From NCBI GenBank assembly GCA_949130485.1, contig OX422184.1, positions 2,086,117-2,150,116 of the forward strand: a stretch of DNA of 64,000 bases, written 5' to 3'. Numbering within the stretch: the first letter of the stretch is position 1; the number at the start of each line of letters is the position of its first letter. The DNA comes from Agelas oroides (taxonomy: Eukaryota > Porifera > Demospongiae > Agelasida > Agelasidae). Of the stretch, positions 23,201 to 38,200 are shown piece after piece. The translations under genes were made by a program, and so were the position numbers. The notes beneath the pieces were generated by a model that did no database searches, was not told the origin of the DNA, and saw only the letters and a list, made by a program, of their open reading frames with translations.

Positions 23201-26200
23201 TTACAGGTAGCCATATGTTGTATTTGCAGCTACAGTAGCCTCGTTCCCAGGCAGGGAGAGCCTGGGAATGAGGCTACAGCTATAGAACAATAATGCTTCT
23301 CCGATGTCTTTATTATGATGCGTGACGATGTCACATGTTATGATGCATGATGTCACATGTTATGATGTACAATGATGTTGTGACCATTCAACATTTGCAG
23401 GCAGTGGTGCATTCAAGATCTTCCATCCCATGATCTTTCAGAAAGCTATGGACATATTTTACCTGTTTCCTGACAAAGGTTCGTTTCTACGTTAGTTTAA
23501 CTCAGGTGCGTACATGCAATATGTGCGCATATACCTACCACACTGCTGGCATGTAACTATACAGAAGTAGCAGTTATGGCATAATACCATATAGCGGGAA
23601 ATTTTCGCGAGGTCCAAATTTTTACGCGATTTTCGCGACTCACAACCAAAACGCGAAAATAAGAACCGCGAAATACGAACCGCGAAAATTTGAACACGTG
23701 AACTTTTGAATTCGTGGAAATTTTCACGTGCATTTTGTGTGCTAGTCTCGCTCGATCTGATGATGTCACTGTAGTGCTATTTCAAACCGGCAGACGACGT
23801 CCTACCCTCTCCCACAGGACGTCTTTCGTCTTCCGTTAGCGTGGTGATGATAAAGGGGCGTGGTCAATGGCTCGCGCTAAACGCGAAAATTAAAACTGCG
23901 AAAATTTCTTCTGGAGGGGAAACAGGATTTCTGCGAAAATTTTGGAGCAGCGAAAATTAGCTATACGGTAACAGTGAAGTTGGTAAAATAAGTTACATTG
24001 TTCTTTAGAGGCAGCCTTTCGAAATGACCACTTTGCAGTGTGGTACCTAGCCACCAACTGGCAACGTGCAAAGCAAATGGAAGTGTGTGCCAAACATGCC
24101 AGCCAATAGACCGTGTGCCTACGTGGGCGTGGTCCGTATATTTCCGCATACTCACTGTCATTTTGTAGGGCAGTAGAATAGCGGTAATGTACACGTAGAC
24201 CCCTTGTTGGCTCCCTACCAGCAATACTGACGGCTGGATCGCTTAGTGGCTCACGTATGTTATAAGGCTAATAGCGATATATGTCATACTGTAGCGATTT
24301 TAGATGCGGCTCATGGTAACGTTCAGCAGCCAGCTCACAACATCGTCGCTGTATAAACTTGCCGTTCACAGAGCCATTTTTTGCCCTACGTTAAGTCATC
24401 AGAATTAGCCCGTGATGTCACTGCCACTTGTAACCATGCCCATTTAGGCACACGGTCTATATAACACTAGAAATGCAAGCCGAGTTTTTGCTCCGCCTTT
24501 AGTGGATGCCATTTGTATATAGCACTGTTTGGATGTGGTAAATTTAAGTAAGAGCGCTGTTTCCTGAATCCTGCCCACAGCAGTTACTAACCTGGCTTCC
24601 CACTTGACATTTCAATGGTGGTATGTACTTCCTTTTTATATTGGCTAATGCGGATCTTGTATCGGCTATGACCAGTCATTGTGTACATGTAAATTTCTAG
24701 CAAGAACCCTGAGTGGTATACCACCTTGTGAAAACACGAAACTACACCCAGGACTTCATTTAGGGAGGGGGGGGGGGGGGGCAAGGGGGGGCATTTGCCT
24801 CCCCTTTGCAGGATTTGCCCCCCCCCCCCCCCATGGAATTTATAACCACACCAACTTGGATTGTTGCCCCCCAAAGATTTTCAATACTCAATTCCCCCCC
24901 TTCCCCCCCCTTAACAAAATTTGTAAATGAAGCCCTGACTACACCCTTGCAAAAGATACCTGCTATACGGTATACTGTATTATTGTACATTACAGAAGTG
25001 CTTCAAGGACGTAAAGTGGCTACAAAGCGAGCAGCCCGAGGGGGGGGAGGGAGGAGGGGGAAGAGGAAACGACGGCAAGTGGAGGAGGAGGAGGAGGAGA
25101 GGGAAGAAGACGAGTCTATGGTGATGGAGGAGAGTGTGGTGGGAGAGGGCGGAGAGGAAGTGAAGAAACTCCTCAGACAGCTGATCAAGGTTAGCAAGTG
25201 TTTCTCTTGGTGTACATGTATATGCTTACTCATGTAACTGGTCTATGGTTAGTCTTGTCCCCAGACCAAAATTTTATATTGTTTATAAAATTAACTCATG
25301 TAACTGGTCTATGGTTAGTCTTGTCCCCAGACCAAAATTTTTTTATTGTTTTTCTAGCCCGTTACTATGTGGTTGCTATGTAATAGAGTGTATTATATTT
25401 CAGATAAAGCCTTGTAGTTTGTATCCCGTGGGCATCAAGTACAGGTAACTTTATTTGCCTGGAGTTACGCAGAAATATACACATTTTTATGTGCATTCTC
25501 AACCGCTCAGCATTCCGATAACACAGAATGGGTCGACGACAGCGATAGCCAGTCCGAGAACAAGCCGCGTGGACAAGCCCCAACGGGCCAAAAGAGACGA
25601 AAATCAAGCCGGTAACGCTCTGTGCTCACGGTGGCTACGAAGCTAGCTTTGAGGCTTGTTTCGTGGACATAGGATGCCTTGAGAAACATAATTTGTCAAC
25701 AGCGCTGTTGGAAAACAGCAGAAAGCATCACGGCATAGCTGTCAATTCTCATAAGGCTTCGCCACTTGGGCCCGTTTCCGGACTGGCTGTCGTCGCCCAT
25801 CGCAGTGTTGAACGGTTTCAAAGTCGCAGCTACGACAAAACTGGATGTTACTACAAGTAACTGAGTACTACCGTACCTGTAAGCTAGCTAGACTACTAGT
25901 GCAACCTTCGAAAAACAGCTGCGTTCACAAATAAACACACCGCTGACATAGCAACACATTGAAGCGCATGCGCAAACGGGCTAGAAGCCAGTTATTAACC
26001 GCACCCTCGGGCTTTAGTTGATATATAATCAACACCGCCCTCGGGCGGTGTGCTTGTATATCTACTAAAGCCCTCGTGAGCGGTTAATAACTATAACATA
26101 AAATTAACTGGTCTATGGTTAGTCTTGTCCCCAGACCAAAATTTTATATTGTTTATAAAATTAACTCATGTAACTGGTCTATGGTTAGTCTTGTCCCCAG

Positions 26201-29200
26201 ACCAAAATTTTATATTGTTTATAAAATTAACTCATGTAACTGGTCTATGGTTAGTCTTGTCCCCAGACCAAAATTTTATATTGTTTATAAAATTAACTCA
26301 TGTAACTGGTCTATGGTTAGTCTTGTCCCCAGACCAAAATTTTATATTGTTTATAAAATTTAATGTCTACACATGTACCATATTTCTTCGATCAGACGCT
26401 GCAGTAGCCTCGTACCCAGGCCGCATGGAAGGAGAACGCGGCCTGGGTACGAGGCTAACGCCACGGCTACTATTTTTTTTCACTGTTTGTTTTTGTGCGG
26501 CTGCTATTTGAGGGTGGCTACTATTCGAGGGCGGCGTCTATTTCTTTGGAAAGCCCACAGACATCAACAACAGGTTGATAAGGTACATACGAGTAAGACC
26601 GTGACGATTGCTAGACGCTGTCAGTAGTACACACAGCCTCTCAGTCCTGCTGTCAGTCATGGAAGCAACTCGTACAGCCCTAGCATTAGTGTGGTGACCA
26701 TTGTCAAATTATTCACACACGTGTGCGCGTGCTGCGTATACTAGCCGCGGCTACTATTCAAGGGTGGCGTTTATCAGTGCTCGCGTTTATTTCTGTGGCT
26801 ACTATTTGAGGGCGGCGTCTATTCGAAGAAATACTGTAACTAGGCTATGTTATGGTACAAAAATAACTTGCCAGTTGATCGCAAGTATCACACAAGTATG
26901 ATCTGATTTCCAAAATGGATGATTATAGACCATCTGTAATCATTGGTTTTTGGATGACTTTGCAAAATGTACAAAATTAATTCTACATGCATTTTAAAAT
27001 GGCCAATTGGATGATTTAGTCATCCATATTTGGATGGTTTTAGTCATCCATGTTTGGATAGTTTTAGTCATCCATATTTGGATGATTTAGTCATCCATAT
27101 TTGGATGGTTTAGTCATCCATATTTGGATGGTTTAGTCATCCATATTTGGATGGTTTAGTCATCATATTTGGATGGTTTTAGTCATCCATACTTGGATGG
27201 TTGGGGTGAACATGAGTGAGCTCCACACTACTTTAGCACTCAATTTGGATGATTCTAATGATAATATGATCACATATGGTAGTTCAACAGTTCACATGCC
27301 TTCACCAGCGGAACCTGTCTGTAAAAAATAGACTGTATATGTTGAAAATGTCATGGGTATAATATTTTGCGGAAGTGCGAAAAAGCTTGCTGCACAAAAT
27401 TTTTCAGTTTTGAAATTTTTGCAATTAGCGATAGCATGGTGTGCAGGCCGCATACTAACATGTGCAAAGATGGTTCTTTTTTTGTGGTTTTTAATTTTGC
27501 GAATGCAGGCTAACTCAGAAGCTATGCATACATATGTAAGTCTTCTCAAGAGGAGCAGGAGAGAAGACAGGAAAAACCCAACAACCTCGGCAGAGGCAAT
27601 CAAATGCCAGGCAGAATCTTCCAATGGACATGCAAGTAGGCAAGCAGAAAGTTCTGTTACTGACATCTTTAAAGTAGTGGTACTTTCTTGACAGCATAGC
27701 TTTACTCTCCTAGTTCAGCCGGTAGTGGGGGGAGGCCAGGTTGATGGAGAGAGGCACAAGAAACAGGCTGTGCACTTACAGATACCATGGCAGTGGAGAA
27801 AGAATGGGTAGACATGCACGTACTTGAGAGACAAAGAGTCAATCAATTTTTTACGAAGGGAATTTTCCCTGTAATTGTGTGTAACAGGCAGTGCTATGGA
27901 ATTATAATCAAGCATGCCATACATCCATCTGAAACTAGCTGGTTCCCATGCTGCATGCAGATGGTTAGCCTCGAACCCAGGCTTTCTGTTTCAGATTTTG
28001 TCTTGCAGCTTTGGAGAAAAATCTCCAAAGCTGCGAGACAAAATCCGGAACGGAAAGCCTGGGTTCGAGGCTAGCAGATGGTAGCACTTCCCTTACAATG
28101 CTAAAAATTTTTTATCTTACTCAAGTATTCATACCTTTTTTGAGTGGGTTTGGTTTGAGCGTTGCTAGGTGACACTGTCGCAAAACTGTGTGCTAGCCCA
28201 AGAAATTCGACTTGGTTCATCAGACTGTTTCTCCTCATGAGAGGGTGGGGTCTGGGGACGAGACTATGGACATGCAAGTAGGCAAGCAAAAAGTACTATT
28301 GCTGACATCATTATGTCTTCTCTGAAAACCTTCATTGCAACTGGAGAGCTTTGAAGCCTCCCAAGTATTGTGTCTGTAAGGTACTTTCTGTATCTTGACA
28401 GCATAGCTGTAGCTAGCTTTACTCTCCTACATGTATATAGTTCAGCCAGTAGTAAGGAGAGGCCAGGTTGATGGAGAGCACTCACAGATACCATGGCTTT
28501 GCAGAATTGGTAGCTTGCTTTGCCATGGTAGCTCGGCCAGTTTTTTCCCAGGGAGCCCATATAGAAAAGACCAGGTTGTGACAACCTTGTCACGACTCAC
28601 AAGGTAGTACAGCCATCTTTATACCATGTGTTGACAACATTGGTACCTTTCCAGAAGGTTGTCCAAACCCTGGATTTGTCACACCTTCTAGCCAGTTTCA
28701 AGGTTGTAACAACAAGGTGGCCACAAGGTTGTAAATAAGCAGGTGACTCCTGCAGGGTTGGTACAACCTTGCTACGTGCTTGTAAACATAGGTGTATCGA
28801 TCAGTATACTTCACATGCAAAACAACCATGTTTCAGGATGGTAAAATAAGCACATAGTATGTTAGGTATATAAGCGTACAAGTCGATTTTGAGTTAGACC
28901 ACTCTGGTTCTGAGACCGTCAGACTCAAACAGCAAGAACTGCAGAGGCATGGAAACCTCTGTCTGTCTAGTCCCCCCCCTCATCTACCCTTTCCAAAAAA
29001 GGATGGACTAAGAAGCACATGCTCAGGTAATTTGTTGAAAGTGTGAGGTATGTGTGTGTGAAATGTGAGAACTGGACTACTACAGCAGGTGAACTCCCAC
29101 TCATACAAGTCCAATACTACAGTAGTTGTTTTTCACTACAGTGGGTGATCTCCAATTACAACACTTGACCATCCTACACATTGAATGTCTGCAGTGCAGT

Positions 29201-32200
29201 AAAGTTGGGTATATAAGCGTACAAGTCGATTTTGAGTTAGACCATTCTGGTTCTGAGACCGTCAGACTCAAACAGCAAGAACTGCAGAGGCATGGAAACC
29301 TCTGTCTGTCTAGTCCCCCCCCTCATCTACCCTTTCCAAAAAAGGATGGACTAAGAAGCACATGCTCAGGTAATTTGTTGAAAGTGTGAGGTATGTGTGT
29401 GTGAAATGTGAGAACTGGACTACTACAGCAGGTGAACTCCCACTCATACAAGTCCAATACTACAGTAGTTGTTTTTCACTACAGTGGGTGATCTCCAATT
29501 ACAACACTTGACCATCCTACACATTGAATGTCTGCAGTGCAGTAAAGTTGGGTATATAAGCGTACAAGTCGATTTTGAGTTAGACCATTCTGGTTCTGAG
29601 ACCGTCAGACTCAAACAGCAAGAACTGCAGAGGCATGGAAACCTCTGTCTGTCTAGTCCCCCCCCTCATCTACCCTTTCCAAAAAAGGATGGACTAAGAA
29701 GCACATGCTCAGGTAATTTGTTGAAAGTGTGAGGTATGTGTGTGTGAAATGTGAGAACTGGACTACTACAGCAGGTGAACTCCCACTCCTACAAGTCCAA
29801 TACTACAGTAGTTGTTTCTCACTACAGTGGGTGATCTCCAATTACAACACTTGACCATCCTACATTTTGAATGTCTGCCTCCAAGCAGTGCAGTAAAGTC
29901 GAATACCATGTAGTGAGTAATTTTTTCGTGGAGTAAAATTTTTGTGGAAGCACGATTCATTATAATATGATGTATTTGGGTGTGGTTCATATTTGTTTGT
30001 AGATGCATCAGATATTCACGCATCTATGAAGCACACATTAGCCCTGCCCTCAAGTGTACCTAGGGGCCAAGATCATTGTGGTCTCACTTGCAGACTCCAC
30101 TCGTATTTGCAAGCATAACACGGCTGGCACTTTGAGCATAAGGGTTGATACAGTGGATTCCGCTTTATTGGGCCACTTGTATTCCAGGGCATTTTTGCCC
30201 AATAAAGCGGCTGACCCGAATAAGCGAACTTTCGGTATGACGGTTTTAACCACAAACAATAATGCTAAACCTACGAAGGAAAGAAACTATCTACATGTAG
30301 TCCTCCTTTCTAACATTTTTCTCCGCAATGTCGTTGTCGTCGTAGCTGTCTTCGTCAGCAAAGCACGGTGCGTCGTCGTCGATATGGGGATAACTGTCCC
30401 CATTGGTGACTCCAATAAAGCAGAATCTTTGGCTCGATTAACCGGTGACATTTTATATGCAATGCTATTGGCGTGATTCCGATCCGTTCCTGGCCAAAAT
30501 GGAATGGCTGCCACACTTAACCGGCGACTCAATAATTTAAAAGTGGCATCCACTGTGTAAGAAAAATTGGGAATTGTGGAATAAAACAGTGGACTAATTA
30601 TTAAACACAATATGTGGGTGCCTACTGGGACTGCCTCTTTAGCATCAAAGCTCATAACGCCTAGCAAGGATCATTCAATGGAGCTCAGCATGAACTAAGA
30701 AGCACATGCTCAGGTAATTTGTTGAAAGTGTGAGGTATGTGTGTGTGAAATGTGAGAGCTGGACTACTACAGCAGGTGAACTCCCACTCATACAAGTCCA
30801 ATACTACAGTAGTTGTTTTTCACTACAGTGGGTGATCTCCAATTACAACACTTGACCATCCTACACATTGAATGTCTGCAGTGCAGTAAAGTTGGGTATA
30901 TAAGCGTACAAGTCGATTTTGAGTTAGACCATTCTGGTTCTGAGACCGTCAGACTCAAACAGCAAGAACTGCAGAGGCATGGAAACCTCTGTCTGTCTAG
31001 TCCCCCCCCCTCATCTACCCTTTCCAAAAAAGGATGGACTAAGAAGCACATGCTCAGGTAATTTGTTGAAAGTGTGAGGTATGTGTGTGTGAAATGTGAG
31101 AACTGGACTACTACAGCAGGTGAACTCCCACTCCTACAAGTCCAATACTACAGTAGTTGTTTCTCACTACAGTGGGTGATCTCCAATTACAACACTTGAC
31201 CATCCTACATTTTGAATGTCTGCCTCCAAGCAGTGCAGTAAAGTCGAATACCATGTAGTGAGTAATTTTTTCGTGGAGTAAAATTTTTGTGGAAGCACGA
31301 TTCATTATAATATGATGTATTTGGGTGTGGTTCATATTTGTTTGTAGATGCATCAGATATTCACGCATCTATGAAGCACACATTAGCCCTGCCCTCAAGT
31401 GTACCTAGGGGCCAAGATCATTGTGGTCTCACTTGCAGACTCCACTCGTATTTGCAAGCATAACACGGCTGGCACTTTGAGCATAAGGGTTGATACAGTG
31501 GATTCCGCTTTATTGGGCCACTTGTATTCCAGGGCATTTTTGCCCAATAAAGCGGCTGACCCGAATAAGCGAACTTTCGGTATGACGGTTTTAACCACAA
31601 ACAATAATGCTAAACCTACGAAGGAAAGAAACTATCTACATGTAGTCCTCCTTTCTAACATTTTTCTCCGCAATGTCGTTGTCGTCGTAGCTGTCTTCGT
31701 CAGCAAAGCACGGTGCGTCGTCGTCGATATGGGGATAACTGTCCCCATTGGTGACTCAATAAAGCAGAATCTTTGGCTCGATTAACCGGTGACATTTTAT
31801 ATGCAATGCTATTGGCGTGATTCCGATCCGTTCCTGGCCAAAATGGAATGGCTGCCACACTTAACCGGCGACTCAATAATTTAAAAGTGGCATCCACTGT
31901 GTAAGAAAAATTGGGAATTGTGGAATAAAACAGTGGACTAATTATTAAACACAATATGTGGGTGCCTACTGGGACTGCCTCTTTAGCATCAAAGCTCATA
32001 ACGCCTAGCAAGGATCATTCAATGGAGCTCAGCATGAACTAAGAAGCACATGCTCAGGTAATTTGTTGAAAGTGTGAGGTATGTGTGTGTGAAATGTGAG
32101 AGCTGGACTACTACAGCAGGTGAACTCCCACTCATACAAGTCCAATACTACAGTAGTTGTTTTTCACTACAGTGGGTGATCTCCAATTACAACACTTGAC

Positions 32201-35200
32201 CATCCTACACATTGAATGTCTGCAGTGCAGTAAAGTTGGGTATATAAGCGTACAAGTCGATTTTGAGTTAGACCATTCTGGTTCTGAGACCGTCAGACTC
32301 AAACAGCAAGAACTGCAGAGGCATGGAAACCTCTGTCTGTCTAGTCCCCCCCCTCATCTACCCTTTCCAAAAAAGGATGGACTAAGAAGCACATGCTCAG
32401 GTAATTTGTTGAAAGTGTGAGGTATGTGTGTGTGAAATGTGAGAACTGGACTACTACAGCAGGTGAACTCCCACTCCTACAAGTCCAATACTACAGTAGT
32501 TGTTTCTCACTACAGTGGGTGATCTCCAATTACAACACTTGACCATCCTACATTTTGAATGTCTGCCTCCAAGCAGTGCAGTAAAGTCGAATACCATGTA
32601 GTGAGTAATTTTTTCGTGGAGTAAAATTTTTGTGGAAGCACGATTCATTATAATATGATGTATTTGGGTGTGGTTCATATTTGTTTGTAGATGCATCAGA
32701 TATTCACACATCTATGAAGCACACATTAGCCCTGCCCTCAAGTGTACCTAGGGGCCAAGATCATTGTGGTCTCACTTGCAGACTCCACTCGTATTTGCAA
32801 GCATAACACGGCTGGCACTTTGAGCATAAGGGTTGATACAGTGGATTCCGCTTTATTGGGCCACTTGTATTCCAGGGCATTTTTGCCCAATAAAGCGGCT
32901 GACCCGAATAAGCGAACTTTCGGTATGACGGTTTTAACCACAAACAATAATGCTAAACCTACGAAGGAAAGAAACTATCTACATGTAGTCCTCCTTTCTA
33001 ACATTTTTCTCCGCAATGTCGTTGTCGTCGTAGCTGTCTTCGTCAGCAAAGCACGGTGCGTCGTCGTCGATATGGGGATAACTGTCCCCATTGGTGACTC
33101 AATAAAGCAGAATCTTTGGCTCGATTAACCGGTGACATTTTATATGCAATGCTATTGGCGTGATTCCGATCCGTTCCTGGCCAAAATGGAATGGCTGCCA
33201 CACTTAACCGGCGACTCAATAATTTAAAAGTGGCATCCACTGTGTAAGAAAAATTGGGAATTGTGGAATAAAACAGTGGACTAATTATTAAACACAATAT
33301 GTGGGTGCCTACTGGGACTGCCTCTTTAGCATCAAAGCTCATAACGCCTAGCAAGGATCATTCAATGGAGCTCAGCATGAACTAAGAAGCACATGCTCAG
33401 GTAATTTGTTGAAAGTGTGAGGTATGTGTGTGTGAAATGTGAGAGCTGGACTACTACAGCAGGTGAACTCCCACTCATACAAGTCCAATACTACAGTAGT
33501 TGTTTTTCACTACAGTGGGTGATCTCCAATTACAACACTTGACCATCCTACACATTGAATGTCTGCAGTGCAGTAAAGTTGGGTATATAAGCGTACAAGT
33601 CGATTTTGAGTTAGACCATTCTGGTTCTGAGACCGTCAGACTCAAACACTCAAACAGCAAGAACTGTAGAGGCATGGGAACTTCTGTCTGTCTAGTCTGC
33701 ATAGCTGTAGCTGGCTTTGTCATCGGAGCTCAGCCAGTTTTTACCCAGAAAGCCAACACCACCCTCCCCCTCACCTACCCTGGCCAACTCTTGCAAGGAG
33801 ATGACAGCCAGACCTGCCCCTCTGAGGAACAACGAGAGATGGCAAGGAGTGAAGTGAAGAATGCTACACGAAGACTGCTTCGAGAGTCAGTAATACCTCT
33901 CCTGCAAGTTAACCAGACCCAACTTCCAATAAACTACTCCTGTGGTGGATCAACTGGCTGGAGACGTGTAGCCTACCTCAACATGTCTGACCCCACCCAG
34001 CAGTGCCCCTCTCCATGGCTGGAGATCACCACCCCACACAGAGTGTGTGAGAGATATAACCGTGCTAACTGTGAGGGGCTAACGTACTCCACTGGTAGTG
34101 AGCAGTATGACCAGGTGTGTGGGAGGATCATTGGCTACCAGATAGGCAGCCCAGATGCATTCAATGGTGCAGGCCAGTCGATTGACACCAGCTATTTGGA
34201 TGGAGTTAGTGTTACGTATGGTTCCCCCCGCCAACACATCTGGAGCTTTGTTGCTGGTCTTGATGAAGGGAACTCTGGTTACCATTCTTCAACATGCCCC
34301 TGTGTTTCTGGGAGCACTGATGGAAATAGTATTCCCTCGTTTGTGGAACAGAACTATTTCTGTGAGTCAGGCCTAATTGAGTATCCTGGTGGTAATGATT
34401 TCTTTTCAAATGGTGATCCCCTGTGGGATGGACAGGGGTGTGGTCCCACTAGCTCCTGTTGCACCTTCAACTCACCACCATGGTTCAATGTACAACTGTC
34501 TTCCCCCACAACTGATGACATCGAGGTCAGGATCTGTGGTACTGAAGGGATTGGAGGGGAAGATTCTCCGATACAACTCATGGAACTCTACGTGAAATGA
34601 TAACCAATGCTATTCTGTGAAATTTGTAACTACGCATGTATCTCAACTTACATATGTGTATGTACGTACTAGAACTATACTGATCCCTTGTTAGTGATAT
34701 CCTTTCTCTATGTTATTAGAGATAAATAAGTCATGTTATTATTGCAAGCGTCCATTCCCATGCAAGCACCCACTCCTCATTTTTTATGGTTCTGTGGTTT
34801 CCCGGTAGTCATAGCTCAGTGGTAGAGCACTGGCAGCTCAACCCTGGGTTCAGTTCCCAATGACTGCCGGCTTTTCACTTTTCTCTATTCCACCTCATAA
34901 CATTAAACATGTCTTTATTTCCAGCTGAGGCAAGATGTTTAAAACATTTAGAACGAAACAACCGTTTAGGTTCTTTTCTGAGGAAGAGAATTTTCCAATC
35001 GACCCCTAACAGAATTCTGACAGTACGTACTGAGCGGCTGCTGAGTGTGCGACTGAAGCATTCAGTACCACCTGTGCAGTACATACGTATAAAGGATTGT
35101 GGGGGTGGTGATTGCCTGGTGGTCGTAGCTCAGTAGTAGAGCACTGGCAGCTCAAACCAAGAGCTCTGGGTCAGCTTCCCAGGGGCTGCCGGCTTTTCAT

Positions 35201-38200
35201 TTTCCTCTGTTTGGCTCATAACATTGAACATACGTATCTATATCAAGCTGAGGCAAGATGCATGAAAATGTTAATAATTTGAATGACTGGCGAAATAGCC
35301 AAAAGTATACCCCTGGCAAAATTTTGCTACAGTGGAGCTCCTGTAATGCAGACACCATAGGGACAACTGCTGCATGTCCGGAATACAGAGGCATTCATAC
35401 TTCGGAGGCTACTTCCAGTAGGTGTGGTAATGCAAGCTCAAACTGGATCCATATTTTGTGGCTTCATTGATGAGCGCCTTAGCGCGAGGCTACTAATTGT
35501 GCAGTGTAGTGAATTTGCGTTTGTTTGTATGTATATATATATGTATATATATATATCTGTCACACTTTAATTGCGTGGGCACGGTTTCTGTGGTCTCGTC
35601 CCCAGACTACTAGCCACGTGGTACTGGTCCCACCAGGAGGCGATTGACGTATGAAAAAGATCGTGTGAGAGCTGAAATGGAGCAGGGGGCATGTGGTATT
35701 GGTCCGACCAGGAGGCGATCGACGTGTGAAAAAGATCATGCGAGAGCCAAAATGGAGCAGGAGCAGTCCAAGTGTGATCGTGCCAGAGAGCGAAAATGGA
35801 AACAAGACTTGCTTTTCTTCATCGGTGACAATGACTCCACCACAGCATGTATCTTTGCGTTTGGAGACTCGCATGACACTTCGCTCACTTCCTGAAACTC
35901 TTCAGACAACCGCTTTGCCATCTTCACCGCTATACCTCGTCCCCAGCACCTAACACCTACATGCTACACGTGGTTATAACAGATATCTACATGTACTTGC
36001 ATAGTTCTGGATATTCTTCTGCACGAGGCATACTCTGCGCATGTGTATTCCTAGTTAAATTGGTGGTATATTTGAATAAATTTGCACCACTTGAGTGTTG
36101 TGGGTTGAGTTACAACGAAATGTCATAACTTTGTCGTACATACTGGGTAGATGAATCAAGGATGTTTCCCCATTCCCACCACCACCTCTGTGAAATACAT
36201 GCAAGAGTGCATAGCAAACAGCCAATTTGGAGGCTATACCTGTTCTTTATCTCAGAGGTGCCTATAGTTGGTGGAGGGTTCAGGAGGGTGGGCAATCGAA
36301 GTTGAACTCCATCACTGGTTAGAAAATGTATGTATACTTTGTGTTGTCATCATGAAGAGAAGGTTGGTTATCTGTTACCAACTTGAGCTCGGAAATAACT
36401 TACCAATGTTTTGACTGAATGCTCCAGTCGTCATCAGGGCGAAAATGAAGAAGTGTGAACAAACATTGCTCTTTATAGCCATGCACTACTAAGGATACAT
36501 GTCATTGGAGGTCAAAGGTTGGTGAGGATTGCTCCTCCCTCCCTGCCTCCTGCACAGGTTGGTAACAGATAACCTTCTCTTCACCAGGGTTTCATACAGG
36601 ATTTTGAGTTGGGGGGGGGAGGGGTCTGGGGGGCATGCTCCCCTGGAAAATTTTCAATTTAGATCCTCTCAGATTGCTTCTGACGCAATCTGGGACAAAC
36701 TTCCAAACAACATTTTGATGACACATACTTATGTCCAGTAATAGCTAATATTGATGGCACCACAATAAAAACCATACTCAATTTGCCCCCCCCCCCTCTG
36801 TATGAAACCCTCATATGATAGTTCACGATTTCCAGGAAATTAAGCACATGCGCAAACAATGGATCATATACCAGATGAAATTTACACCACCAGGCTTGAC
36901 ACTGGCAAAATGTTCTTGCTGTACAATAGCTGGTTGGTAGTGGCAGGCTGAGCATGCAGGAGAAAGGTGAACAGGAATTACATGAGTATGAACTGCACCC
37001 ACGGAGTCAGCAGGGGGGACGGGGGGCGCGGCGAGCGCGAAGCGCGAGGCGCGTCACGTGACGCTCAGATGTTTAACATGCTCCAGACCTGACAGTCAGA
37101 CCTTAGCCTAAGTCAAAGTCAGTGAGAAGGAAAGAAATAAAGAGTGAAAATAAAGAGGGAAAAGAAAGTGACAGTGACTCAGGGAGGGACTCGAACCCGC
37201 GACCTGGCAAATGGCCTGCCATGCTCTAACCAACTGAGCTACTGAAGTCACTCGGCAACTCAGTGGTCGAATTCGAGTACTTAAGGTTGAGCTGCCAGGG
37301 ATCCAGCCGAGGCGGATACCAAGCTGGCATGTTCGATGGGGAGGGCACGGCGAGCGCGAAGCGCGAGGCGCATGACGCTCAGATGTTTAACATGCTCCAG
37401 ACCTGACAGTCAGACCTTAAGCCTAAGTCAAAGTCAGTGAGAAGGAAAGAAATAAAGAGTGAAAATAAAGGGTGACGCGCTTGCCCTCAGCCTGCTGCTT
37501 TCCTCAGTCAACGTACACGCATAACGCCTTCCACTTACGTCTACACATCCTCCGTTTGTGACTTGGTACTTGCAAAGGCCGTAGCTGTTGGCAAAACACC
37601 TAGGCAAACTTTACTGTTCAATCGCTTGCTGTACTGGCCTCATATTGCGTGGGTATGTTGCCATCATTACAAAACCGAGTCCGCATTACGTACTAACCGA
37701 GTCCACCATTTCCGGTCTGTGACGTAGTATTGGTACCAGGCCTTCTCCCGATTTTTCTCTATGGCTGCGAGATAAAATCTGGGAGTGGCCTGGGGACGAG
37801 GCTAGGCTTAGTGTATGTACCTGCTTTTTGTAAACCCAAATAGGTGATTTAGATGGTTTTATGACTTGTACACATGGCATTCACAATGTAAGTGTATATA
37901 TATCTTAGTGCAGTGTCCCTGTTGGTGTATCTTTGTGCATTTCCAACATTGTGTTATTATGTTTTGTGTTCATGGGAGGGTGGAATCTGGATGTATATAT
38001 CATCCTAAAGTGGATGACTAGAATCATCCAAAAAGATTTTGCACATCTTATTTAATTTGGATAACTGTAGATGGTCTTTAATCATCCATTTTTTGGAACC
38101 GGAACATCCCTGGCATTGAAGATTGATGGCTGTGACAAAGAAGTACAGGACTGACTTTTGGGAGTTTTTTTTGAAGGTATGGAGAAGAAGAAAAAGGATA

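Larger units (their letters stand above)
28866..33582. repeat. Tandem promoter/leader amplification array
   Basis: The motif GTATATAAGCGTACAAGTCG starts at 28866, 29209, 29552, 30896 and 32240, with the true gene copy at 33583. Spacings are 343, 343, 1344, 1344 and 1343 bp. The short unit carries the TATA-like box, 5'UTR and a shortened start of the secreted protein. The long unit adds about 1 kb that includes an inverted-repeat element with CAGTGGAT ends. Copies are nearly identical, so the amplification is recent or homogenised. Confidence 0.92.

Noticed and set aside
29126..29732. Repeated 87-codon frames beginning [14 protein letters not shown]
   Set aside because: They cover the promoter and 5'UTR in the wrong frame, and the identical repeats reflect the DNA duplication.
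30054..30476. Repeated 140/128-codon frames within the 1.34-kb units
   Set aside because: They run across the CAGTGGAT inverted-repeat element, differ by a frameshift between copies, and have no recognised domain.
33500..33673. Longer N-terminus for nested gene 1
   Set aside because: The extension translates the TATA/5'UTR segment. The internal ATG at 33674 gives a signal peptide and matches the paralogue start.
37175..37252. Functional tRNA on the minus strand
   Set aside because: A- and B-boxes are perfect, but the anticodon loop lacks U33 and the acceptor stem mispairs. It lies between direct repeats, so SINE origin is more likely.
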